A stretch of DNA of 7,179 nt from assembly GCA_002450295.1 (NCBI GenBank), contig DJYX01000193.1, positions 1 to 7,179 on the forward strand, in the 5' to 3' direction. The notes under the pieces are model-generated. The model did no database searches. It was not told the DNA's origin and saw only the letters and a list, made by a program, of their open reading frames with translations. This document shows positions 1 through 6,323 of the stretch, one piece after another (positions within the stretch are counted from its first letter, which is position 1; each line of letters begins with the position of its first letter). The DNA comes from Deltaproteobacteria bacterium UBA6967. GTDB taxonomy: Bacteria; SAR324; NAC60-12. Position numbers and translations under genes: made by a program.

Positions 1-474
1 GGGTGCCTCAAAGCCATATTTTTCTAATAAATCTGCTCGATAGAACAAATGAGTTCCATCTATATAAAGAGGAATGGCATAAAGCTTTCCGTCAACTGTC
101 GCTGCTTCTGCAAAACTTTGGTTATACTGACTAAGTTCTTCTTTTGTAAATAAATCATTTAGTGGTGCTATCCATCCTCTTTTGGCAAAGTCACCTGGCC
201 AGATAACATCAACAGAAATTATATCTGGTTTACTACTTTCAGCTGTGAAGTTCGTAACATACAATTTCCTTGATTCATTAGGGACATCAGAAATTTTCTG
301 CCAATTGACCTTGATGTGAGGATTCTCTTCCATAAATCCTTCGATAAGCCTTGGTGTCATCTCACCAAAACCTCTCGGTCCAATTGATATAGTTATTTCT
401 GTTTCATCGCTAAATGCTGTTGAAGCATATTGAAATGCAAATAACAATATTGTTAATAGTTTAAGTACCTTCAT
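1..474 (-). CDS. Sugar ABC transporter substrate-binding protein, family 1 (ThuE-like), partial
   Basis: Reading leftward from the ATG at 474, 158 codons are open to the window edge, so the C-terminal part is missing. The product starts with a Sec-type signal peptide (MKVLKLLTILLFAF, likely cut near residues 20-22, before DETEITISIG). The mature part looks like the first lobe of a family 1 solute-binding protein: a helix with EGFMEENPHIKV, then PDIISVDVIWPGDFAKRG, then DGKLYAIPLYIDGTHLFYR and ADLLEKYG near the break. That order is typical of trehalose/sucrose/maltose-type CUT1 binding proteins such as ThuE, so it probably acts in the periplasm on a sugar; the substrate is inferred only by family. 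A GAGG site sits 5 nt before the ATG. GC is about 37% over the first 240 bases, clearly lower than in the neighbouring operon. It has its own upstream spacer and candidate promoter, so it is probably a separate unit. Confidence 0.88.
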   Translation of the reverse strand, partial: MKVLKLLTILLFAFQYASTAFSDETEITISIGPRGFGEMTPRLIEGFMEENPHIKVNWQKISDVPNESRKLYVTNFTAESSKPDIISVDVIWPGDFAKRGWIAPLNDLFTKEELSQYNQSFAEAATVDGKLYAIPLYIDGTHLFYRADLLEKYGFEAP

Positions 475-504
475 TTGTTCCTCATTCAAGAGAGATTGGA
501 ATTT

Positions 505-531
505 AGTTTTAATTCTGTTTGAATTAAAACT
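505..531. repeat. Perfect 11-bp inverted repeat (candidate operator or 5'-UTR hairpin)
   Basis: AGTTTTAATTC at 505-515 and GAATTAAAACT at 521-531 are exact reverse complements separated by 5 nt (TGTTT). The repeat lies 31 nt upstream of the binding-protein ATG at 474 and just downstream of a candidate -10 box at 544-549. It is therefore well placed to be a repressor operator, or a hairpin in the untranslated leader. The repeat is seen directly; its function is inferred. Confidence 0.6.
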
Positions 532-543
532 TAGAAAGTTTGG

Positions 544-572
544 TTATTACCCTTCACTTTTATTTATGTCAA
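544..572 (-). promoter_or_regulatory. Candidate sigma-70 promoter for the partial binding-protein gene
   Basis: On the minus strand there is a perfect -35 box TTGACA (567-572), a 17-nt spacer, and a weak -10-like TAATAA (544-549, 3 of 6 consensus bases). Transcription would start near 535-540, right before the inverted repeat at 505-531. The -35 match and spacing are good and the -10 is poor, so this is a candidate only. Confidence 0.45.
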
Positions 573-676
573 GTTGTTTTAAATATATAGTTATAAACAT
601 TAATCTTTAGATAATAACGGCATAAAGATACGACTTGGCAGGACTGTTAGGAATATCTGTGAAGGAGATATGTGTG

Positions 677-728
677 TATTTTGAAAGCTTAGCACGAGAT
701 CGAGTGAACAACTAACTAGTTCAAAATA
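677..728. repeat. 9-bp inverted repeat downstream of the ABC operon
   Basis: TATTTTGAA (677-685) and TTCAAAATA (720-728) are perfect reverse complements around a 34-nt interior. That interior overlaps a smaller repeat, TGAAC/GTTCA (about 704-722). The structure starts only 5 nt past the stop codon of the last permease gene (735-733), so its transcript could fold into a 3'-end hairpin that terminates or protects the operon mRNA. There is no clear U-run after it on the minus strand, so it is not a classical intrinsic terminator. Confidence 0.4.
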
Positions 729-732
729 TCAA

Positions 733-1581
733 TTACCCTTTGACAGCCCCCAGAGTCAAGCCTCGGACGATGTAGCGTTGGGCGAGAAGCGCGATCAGGA
801 TGGGGATCGACATGGCAATCATAGTTCGCACACTGAGGAACCAGAACTGAACGCCTCGTGACTCAAACGAACCAGAAATGAACATCGGGATGGTGATAGC
901 GTTTTTGCTGCTGATGACCAGCGAAAACAATAGCTCGTTCCAGGTGAAGGCAAAGATAATCAAAGCAGTGGCAGACAAGGCGGGTGCACAGAGAGGTAGG
1001 GCGATCTTAGAAAAAGTAGTGAAGTAGTTGGCTCCATCCATCAAACAAGCTTCTTCCAACTCGACAGGCAAGTCTACGAAAGCTTGTCTCATGATCACTA
1101 CGGCAAAGGGAAGCGTGAAAGTAGTATTGATCAGAATCAATCCAGTTCGAGTATCCAAGAGGTTCAGGAACTGGAGGGTTAGGTAGAACGGGATGACGGT
1201 CGCAACTGGAGGGAGGATCCGCTGAGAGAGGAACCAGACGGTCAGATCCTTGTTAGAAATCTTCTTAAAGCGGAAGCGAGCCAAAGCGTAAGCAGCAGGA
1301 ACTCCCAGGCAGAGTGTGAGCAGGGAAGTGGAGAAGGAAACCACCACACTATTGATCACAGCGTTGCGCATTTCCACTATTTCTAATTGAGAAATCCAGT
1401 TATTGAGAGTAGGCGAGAAATTGAGCCAGGGAAGACCGACTCCGGTGACTGTAAAAGTATCTAGGGGGTTACGCAGACTTGTCGAGAATCCCCAGTAGAG
1501 CGGGAAGATGAAAAACAGCGCGATCGTAATAGCCAGCAGCGAGAGGAGGGAGTCCCGAAAGTCAAATGAACGAGTCTTCAT
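733..1581 (-). CDS. Carbohydrate ABC transporter permease, MalG-like (second copy)
   Basis: This 282-residue inner-membrane permease has the usual MalG length and about six hydrophobic segments (for example near residues 12-31, 78-100, 145-165 and 255-270). The EAA loop that docks on the ATPase is at about 176-200, with EEACLMDGA and ALPLCAP, so the key D and G are kept. The C-terminus LAQRYIVRGLTLGAVKG is typical of MalG. By ungapped hand alignment it is about two thirds identical to the other MalG-like protein (2691-3545). Its ATG overlaps the ATPase stop codon in ATGA (1578-1581) and no strong Shine-Dalgarno site is visible, which suggests translational coupling. Being last in the operon, after the ATPase, is unusual for a permease. 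It appears intact rather than decayed. The role, as an alternative or extra pore subunit for sugar-type uptake, is inferred. Confidence 0.93.
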   Translation of the reverse strand: MKTRSFDFRDSLLSLLAITIALFFIFPLYWGFSTSLRNPLDTFTVTGVGLPWLNFSPTLNNWISQLEIVEMRNAVINSVVVSFSTSLLTLCLGVPAAYALARFRFKKISNKDLTVWFLSQRILPPVATVIPFYLTLQFLNLLDTRTGLILINTTFTLPFAVVIMRQAFVDLPVELEEACLMDGANYFTTFSKIALPLCAPALSATALIIFAFTWNELLFSLVISSKNAITIPMFISGSFESRGVQFWFLSVRTMIAMSIPILIALLAQRYIVRGLTLGAVKG

Positions 1582-2660
1582 TGAATGGACTGATCATCAC
1601 GGCCAAACAGGTGACAGTGGTCGGTCGTGAAGTGGATCTTGAGCTTCTCCTTGTTGGAGACGTCTAGCTCACCATCACCAACAATAGTTAGTAGGTTATC
1701 GTTGGCATCATTGGCGTAGATGTAGGTTTCGTTGCCTAGTCGTTCGATGATGTCTACTGTCGCGGACAGCGAATACCCCTGAGTCTGTTCCAATTCGAAG
1801 TGCTCTGGTCGGATACCAAGGGTCAGGGTATCACCTACCTTAAAATTGATGTTCTCCCGTTGCAGTTGCATCTGATCTTCACCAGGCAGCTGAAGTGTGA
1901 TCTGTTGTCCTTCGATTTGTAGAACCTTGACAGATAGGAAGTTCATCTTGGGAGAGCCAATGAAACCAGCAACAAAAATGTTTGCTGGTTTGCGGTACAG
2001 TTCCAAAGGAGTTCCAACCTGCTCCACGTAGCCATCGTTGAGAATGAAGATCCGGTCAGCCATCGTCATTGCCTCCACCTGATCATGTGTCACATAGATC
2101 ATGGTGGTTTTGAGATTGGCATGTAGCTTTTCCAACTCCATCCGCATCTGTACCCGTAGTGCAGCATCTAAATTCGAGAGTGGCTCATCGAACAGGAAGA
2201 CGCTTGGTTCACGGACGATGGTTCGACCAATCGCAACACGCTGACGTTGACCACCAGAAAGCTGGGCAGGGCGACGATCCAGCAGTTCCTCAATCTTCAG
2301 AATCTTGGCAGCCTCAGCGACTTTGCGTTGAATCTCTGCCTTGGGCACTTTATTCAGCTTGAGACCAAAACCGATGTTCTCTCGCACGCTCATGTGTGGA
2401 TAGAGCGCATAGGACTGAAAGACCATCGCCGCTCCACGATCTGCTGGGTGTAGGTCATTGACATAGGTGTCACCAATATAGATTTCACCCGCAGTGATGT
2501 CCTCCAGGCCAGCAATCATCCGTAGCAGTGTTGACTTGCCACATCCGGAAGGACCAACAAAAACGACAAACTCTCGGTCCTTGATCTCCAGATCAACTCC
2601 GTGGATCACCTCCACTTCATCAAATGACTTTTTTACGCCGCGCAGTTTTACTTCAGCCAC
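1578..2660 (-). CDS. Sugar ABC transporter ATP-binding protein, MalK/UgpC-like
   Basis: This 360-residue cytoplasmic ATPase powers the importer. Visible motifs are Walker A GPSGCGKST (36-44), the Q-loop FQSYALYP with Q82, the signature LSGGQ (134-138), Walker B VFLFDEP (154-160, catalytic E159), the D-loop SNLDA (162-166) and switch His192 in VTHDQ. After about residue 232 comes the CUT1-type regulatory/TOBE part, with FIGSPKMNF and LGIRPEH (281-287). Length and domain order match MalK, UgpC and MsmK. The start codon is GTG at 2658-2660, supported by a GGAGGT site with a 5-nt spacer. The gene follows the first MalG-like gene by 30 nt and overlaps the second by 4 nt. It probably serves as a homodimer under the MalF/MalG pore. 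All catalytic motifs are intact; the substrate cannot be read from this subunit. Confidence 0.97.
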   Translation of the reverse strand: MAEVKLRGVKKSFDEVEVIHGVDLEIKDREFVVFVGPSGCGKSTLLRMIAGLEDITAGEIYIGDTYVNDLHPADRGAAMVFQSYALYPHMSVRENIGFGLKLNKVPKAEIQRKVAEAAKILKIEELLDRRPAQLSGGQRQRVAIGRTIVREPSVFLFDEPLSNLDAALRVQMRMELEKLHANLKTTMIYVTHDQVEAMTMADRIFILNDGYVEQVGTPLELYRKPANIFVAGFIGSPKMNFLSVKVLQIEGQQITLQLPGEDQMQLQRENINFKVGDTLTLGIRPEHFELEQTQGYSLSATVDIIERLGNETYIYANDANDNLLTIVGDGELDVSNKEKLKIHFTTDHCHLFGRDDQSIQ

Positions 2661-2665
2661 GTGAG

Positions 2666-2671
2666 ACCTCC
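2666..2671 (-). promoter_or_regulatory. Ribosome binding site deciding the GTG start of the ATPase gene
   Basis: The minus strand reads GGAGGT, then CTCAC, then GTG (2660-2658). This near-perfect Shine-Dalgarno match with a 5-nt spacer supports the GTG as the true start, and the family-typical N-terminus MAEVKLRGV follows directly. Confidence 0.8.
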
Positions 2672-2690
2672 AACATTGATAGAGGAGTGA

Positions 2691-3545
2691 TCATCCTTTT
2701 ACAGCCCCTAGGGTGAGGCCTTGAACAATATAACGTTGTGCCAACAAGGCGATCAAAACGGGTGGAATCATCGCAATCATTGCCCGAACAGCCATGAACC
2801 AGAACTGAACTCCCCGCGTATCCACCGCACCAGCCATGTGAATTGGGATGGTGATTACTTCTTTGCTGCTCAGAGTGATGGCAAAGAGAAACTCATTCCA
2901 AGTGAAAGCGAACATAATCAGACCAGTTGCGGCTATTGCTGGAGCTGCCAAGGGCAAAGCAACACGAAGAAAAGCTCCATAGTTTCGTGCTCCATCCATG
3001 AAGGCGGCCTCTTCCAACTCAATCGGCAAATCCAGAAAGGTCTGACGCACAATCACAACGACAAAGGGTAGCACAAAGGTGGCATTAATCAGGATCAGCG
3101 CCAGCTGTGTGTCCAATAGATTCAGAAACTGCATGATCAGGTAGAATGGGACCACTGTTGCTACAGGTGGGAGCACACGCTGTGATAGGAACCAAATAGT
3201 CAGATCCTTGTTGGAAATCGTTTTGAAGCGAAAGCGGGCCAGTGCGTAAGCTGCAGGAATTCCTAACGCCAAGGCTAGAATGGAAGCAAAAACAGCGATG
3301 ACCGTACTATTGTAAACAGCCTTGCGGGCTTCCTCTGTGGCAAGCTGATCCACCCAATTGGTGAGGGTTGGTTCAAAATTCAGGAAGGGAATTCCGAGAC
3401 CGGAGACGGTGAAGGTGTCTAGTGGATTCCGCAGACTCGTTGAGAAGGCCCAATAGATTGGAAAGAAGAAGATCATTGCCGCAACCACGGCAATCAGCGA
3501 GTAGATCGAATACCTGAGAGGGTGCTGGTTCTGCTTGGGCTTCAT
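2691..3545 (-). CDS. Carbohydrate ABC transporter permease, MalG-like (first copy)
   Basis: This 284-residue six-helix inner-membrane permease carries an EAA loop at about 178-202 (EEAAFMDGARNYGAF, then ALPLAAP) and the MalG-type C-terminus LAQRYIVQGLTLGAVKG. It follows the MalF-like gene after a single base (TAA-G-ATG at 3549-3543), so translation is probably coupled; no strong Shine-Dalgarno site is seen. The order MalF-like, then MalG-like, then ATPase is normal for CUT1 sugar importers, so this is likely the standard partner of the MalF-like subunit. It shares segments such as STSLRNPLDTFTV, ISNKDLT and WFLSQR with the second copy at 733-1581. The substrate is not readable from it; polyols or sugars are a family-level inference. 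Confidence 0.95.
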   Translation of the reverse strand: MKPKQNQHPLRYSIYSLIAVVAAMIFFFPIYWAFSTSLRNPLDTFTVSGLGIPFLNFEPTLTNWVDQLATEEARKAVYNSTVIAVFASILALALGIPAAYALARFRFKTISNKDLTIWFLSQRVLPPVATVVPFYLIMQFLNLLDTQLALILINATFVLPFVVVIVRQTFLDLPIELEEAAFMDGARNYGAFLRVALPLAAPAIAATGLIMFAFTWNEFLFAITLSSKEVITIPIHMAGAVDTRGVQFWFMAVRAMIAMIPPVLIALLAQRYIVQGLTLGAVKG

Positions 3546-3546
3546 C

Positions 3547-4500
3547 TTATGCGTAACTCTGTCGCAATTTTCTGAAGAAGAGGGTCACGATGATCATCAC
3601 AATAATCAGCAAACAGTACGACATTGCTGAAGCGTAGCCGAGGTCAAAATAACGTAGCCCAGTCCTGAAGGCCAGGAATGACATGGACTGTGTGGCAACT
3701 CCAGGCCCCCCTCCCGTGAGAGCAAAGGGAATGTCAAAGAGCTTGATGGCTTCTGCCAGACGCAGCAGCAGTACGATGACAATTGTTGGGGTCAGCATCG
3801 GGAAGATGATATTAGCGAATAGACCCCATTTGGATTTACTTTCCATCTTGGCGGCTTCCATCAACTCATTGGGGATGCCTTGTAGTGCAGCCAGGAAGAC
3901 TAAGAAACAGAAAGGCGTCCATTGCCAGATATCAACTAGAATTACGGAGAACAGAGCCCAGTCCGGATTAGAGAGGAAGGGCACGCCCAGGAAGCCAAGT
4001 GGGCCACCTTCTTCATAAAAAATGGTAAAAAATAGATAGCCGACAGCGAGGGGAGTAGCGAAAATTGGCAGGAGCATGACCGCCCTGAGAAACGATCTGG
4101 CCCATAGACGCTGATTGAATAAGAGAGCTAACAGAATCCCCAATACTAATTGTGACGGGACTGCAACTAAGACAAAAATCGAAGTGACTTTTATGGCAGA
4201 GTGAACTTGTGGGTCATCAACTAGCCTTTTGAAATTGGTGAATCCAATATTTGTCCAGGTTGAGATCTTTTCTCTATTAATTTTGATTTTGGTTCTGGGA
4301 TTGCCTTTCGCATCCAAAACGGGGTTCCCGCTTGCATCCAACATGGGAACTTTTTCACGACTTACATTCATTTTTGTTTCCACTTTGTGAACGCTGATGT
4401 AGAGCGAATAAACCAGTGGAAAGATCGTGAATGTTAACACCCAAATTGCGGCTGGTAGTAAAAATACGAAGCGCGCTTTTGTATTTCGGTGTGTTTTCAT
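3547..4500 (-). CDS. Carbohydrate ABC transporter permease, MalF-like
   Basis: This 317-residue inner-membrane permease starts with a short basic N-terminus (MKTHRNTKAR) and a first helix at about 11-36. A periplasmic stretch at about 38-100 contains a doubled octapeptide (LDASGNP/LDAKGNP, residues 53-68). Further helices lie near 103-128, 137-161, 182-204, 233-250 and 291-309. LTGGGPG (262-267 region) is a hallmark of MalF-type subunits. The EAA loop (215-238) reads EAAKMESKSKWGLF, then FPMLTP: the usual D-G of the motif is E-S here, so it is less canonical than in the MalG partners. Only the ATG at 4500 fits as a start, because no ATG, GTG or TTG lies in frame before the upstream stop, yet it lacks a visible Shine-Dalgarno site. 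It pairs with a MalG-like subunit to form the pore. Confidence 0.95.
   Translation of the reverse strand: MKTHRNTKARFVFLLPAAIWVLTFTIFPLVYSLYISVHKVETKMNVSREKVPMLDASGNPVLDAKGNPRTKIKINREKISTWTNIGFTNFKRLVDDPQVHSAIKVTSIFVLVAVPSQLVLGILLALLFNQRLWARSFLRAVMLLPIFATPLAVGYLFFTIFYEEGGPLGFLGVPFLSNPDWALFSVILVDIWQWTPFCFLVFLAALQGIPNELMEAAKMESKSKWGLFANIIFPMLTPTIVIVLLLRLAEAIKLFDIPFALTGGGPGVATQSMSFLAFRTGLRYFDLGYASAMSYCLLIIVMIIVTLFFRKLRQSYA
4297..4344 (-). repeat. Tandem octapeptide repeat within the MalF-like gene
   Basis: Residues 53-60 (MLDASGNP) and 61-68 (VLDAKGNP) of the MalF-like protein are a doubled motif in the loop after the first helix, expected to face the periplasm. The two DNA copies differ at several wobble positions, so the duplication is not very recent or the peptide is under selection. 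Confidence 0.7.
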
Positions 4501-4545
4501 AAGAGGGTCATGTGATGAATCACGGGCCGTTTTGATTCCGAAAGA

Positions 4546-4577
4546 CTGTCAGGCATGGAAGGTTCCACACCTGACAG
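4546..4577 (-). terminator. Intercistronic hairpin between binding-protein and MalF-like genes
   Basis: CTGTCAGG (4546-4553) and CCTGACAG (4570-4577) form a perfect 8-bp stem. Inside, TGGAA (4556-4560) and TTCCA (4563-4567) can pair again across a 2x2 internal loop. The hairpin starts 11 nt after the binding-protein stop codon and is followed on the minus strand by only a short TCTTT. It is more likely a partial terminator or mRNA-stabilising element, comparable in role to the malE-malF intergenic repeat of E. coli, than a full stop, since the permeases have no obvious promoter of their own. Confidence 0.65.
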
Positions 4578-4588
4578 CTTGGTAGGAT

Positions 4589-6220
4589 TTACTTGTAGCC
4601 TATCGCTGATTGATAGTAGCCCAATTGCTGATCTCGACCCAGACGGTCAGTGATCTGCTCCCAGGTCTTGGCAGTACTATCCAGCGCCTGCTTGGCAGAG
4701 ATCTCACCACTCATGGTAGCCGAGAGGTTTTTATCCAGGATATCCCAGTACTCAAAGGAGCCGGGAATCCTGAGGTAAGGGAGGAAGGTGTCGGCAAAGA
4801 AGGTCTCATAGTAGGCCTTCAGGTAGTCTTTGACATCTGCCTCAGCCCAGCCAGCGTCCAGATAGTCTCCCAGACCAGCTTCACCTTGTGGCTCCAAGAA
4901 TTGGTAGGTAAAGCCTGGATCCACACCGGTCCAACCGTTCTGAGCTAACCAAATTGAGGCTGGCTTGATAGCCATCAGGGATAGCAGTGAGTAAGTGGCT
5001 TCTGGATTGGCAGAGTAGTTAGAGATCACACCATGCCATGATCCACCAGTCGTGTTTCCTACCTTCACAGGATTGGTAGTCTTCACAAATTTCTTGGTTT
5101 CATGGTCGTAGTAGGTGTCTGATGAAGGTAGGATGGAAGAAGCACAAACTCCCTGGATTTTGGAACGGGAAGTATCCTGGCAGAGTGAACCAACATCACC
5201 CCAACTGAAGACAAAGACAGACTTGCCTCGTAGGAAGTAATCCCAGGCTTCACCCAAGCTCCAGCCAACCTGTGCGGAGGGTCCGGTTTTGTGCAATTCC
5301 TGTAGAAATTCCAGGGCTGCAACGTGTCCAGGACTATTGATCAACGGCTTCATATTGGTCGGATCGAACCAATAGACGTTATGGTACTGATCCAACTCGG
5401 GCCCAGGTGTAATGGCAAAAGAGGCTGACAGCGACTGGAAGTGATAGTGTCCCTGCTCTCCAACCTTTAGGTGAAGGACGGTTCCTGAGTCAGGATCAGG
5501 ATCATTGCTATCCCAGTTCTTGCCATTGAAGAAGTTGCTAATATCCAGCATCTGCTGCCAGGTTTTTGGCGGAACAGGCATGCTGTAGCCGTATTCTTTC
5601 TTGAACTGAGCCCGCCACTCTGGATTGGCCAGTGCGTCTCTGCGGTAGTACAGAACTTGTCCGTCCCCGTCGTTGAGTACTCCGTAACCCACACCTTCCC
5701 AAGTATGCAGCGTTTTCAACGACTGAGGCATTGAATCATAGGTCCATTGCGGATACTCTCCAGTGGTCATAAAGTCATCAATAGGGAACGCGTAGCCGTT
5801 GGGAACAATGTCCCCATACCAGAAGGCTCCAACCATGAAGGCATCGTACTGGCCGGTACCGTTGCGGAGATCCAACATCATCTTGGTGTAGTGCTCTCCG
5901 AATGGCAGCTCTACAATTTCTAACTTACCCCCGGTCAGTTCCTCCCAAATTGGACGGAAACTATACAGTGGCCCTGAAATTCCACCCTTCGGACCACCAG
6001 AGTTGACGGTCACCGAAATACTTACTCCATCGAATGGCTTCTGATCTGGGCCAAACAAGGATCCTAGTTCCTCTCGTGTTGTTGAAATAGTTGTCCCATC
6101 TTCCATGACCAGATCAACCTTACCATCGTCATGCCACTTCACGTGATGATCTGCTGCGGTCGCGATTCCACATGTTAAGCATGCGGAAACGAAGAGACCC
6201 AGCGATTTGAATAGCTTCAT
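4589..6220 (-). CDS. Extracellular solute-binding protein of the ABC importer (large, about 543 aa)
   Basis: The start is set at the ATG at 6218-6220, because AAAGGAG lies 4 nt upstream and a clear Sec signal peptide follows (MKLFKSLGLFVSACLTCGIATA, likely cut after ATA near residue 22). An in-frame ATG at 6250 would add ten residues ahead of the signal and is less likely. A lipobox-like VSAC at 11-14 is present but sits in a very short hydrophobic stretch, so a soluble periplasmic protein is favoured. The mature protein has family 1 binding-protein features: SFRPIWEELTGGKLEIVELP (87-106), a YDAFMVGAFWYGDI segment, YYRRDAL (191-197), GKSVFVFSWGDVG (332-344) and TTGGSWHGVIS (390-400). At 543 residues it is longer than typical MalE-like proteins (about 400). 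Cys347 and Cys359 could form a disulfide. As first gene of the operon it should set substrate specificity; a sugar or polyol is inferred, not shown. Confidence 0.93.
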   Translation of the reverse strand: MKLFKSLGLFVSACLTCGIATAADHHVKWHDDGKVDLVMEDGTTISTTREELGSLFGPDQKPFDGVSISVTVNSGGPKGGISGPLYSFRPIWEELTGGKLEIVELPFGEHYTKMMLDLRNGTGQYDAFMVGAFWYGDIVPNGYAFPIDDFMTTGEYPQWTYDSMPQSLKTLHTWEGVGYGVLNDGDGQVLYYRRDALANPEWRAQFKKEYGYSMPVPPKTWQQMLDISNFFNGKNWDSNDPDPDSGTVLHLKVGEQGHYHFQSLSASFAITPGPELDQYHNVYWFDPTNMKPLINSPGHVAALEFLQELHKTGPSAQVGWSLGEAWDYFLRGKSVFVFSWGDVGSLCQDTSRSKIQGVCASSILPSSDTYYDHETKKFVKTTNPVKVGNTTGGSWHGVISNYSANPEATYSLLSLMAIKPASIWLAQNGWTGVDPGFTYQFLEPQGEAGLGDYLDAGWAEADVKDYLKAYYETFFADTFLPYLRIPGSFEYWDILDKNLSATMSGEISAKQALDSTAKTWEQITDRLGRDQQLGYYQSAIGYK

Positions 6221-6224
6221 AGCG

Positions 6225-6231
6225 CTCCTTT
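6225..6231 (-). promoter_or_regulatory. Ribosome binding site of the large binding-protein gene
   Basis: The minus strand reads AAAGGAG, then CGCT, then ATG (6220-6218). This strong site decides the start in favour of 6220 over the ATG at 6250, and it fits high expression of the binding protein. Confidence 0.8.
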
Positions 6232-6323
6232 GAATAAGGGGAAGAAACACTATTCCAACAGGTTTGCTGGATAGTTGGGGGACAGTAATGTTCTTTACTT
6301 TAAATTGGCAAGATTTTTTTGAC

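Noticed and set aside
547..600. Tiny minus-strand open frame starting at 600 (17 residues)
   Set aside because: It has no convincing ribosome binding site and runs over the candidate -35 box; too short to support.
661..690. Shine-Dalgarno-like GAAGGAGAT followed by ATG on the plus strand
   Set aside because: The ATG reading ends after four codons and the overlapping GTG frame after six, with no gene downstream on that strand; probably chance.
2721..3071. Plus-strand open frame of 116 codons inside the first MalG-like gene
   Set aside because: It is a shadow of a well-supported permease gene on the opposite strand and has no family-like features. The plus-strand frames at 2159-2453, 3683-4018 and 4610-4948 were rejected for the same reason.
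4589..6220. Lipoprotein assignment for the large binding protein based on VSAC at residues 11-14
   Set aside because: The hydrophobic stretch before Cys14 is very short and the hydrophobic region continues to an ATA cleavage motif, which favours signal peptidase I.
6221..6250. Longer binding-protein start at the in-frame ATG at 6250
   Set aside because: It would place ten residues, including prolines, before a good signal peptide and would bury the strong AAAGGAG site inside the coding region; the ATG at 6220 fits better.
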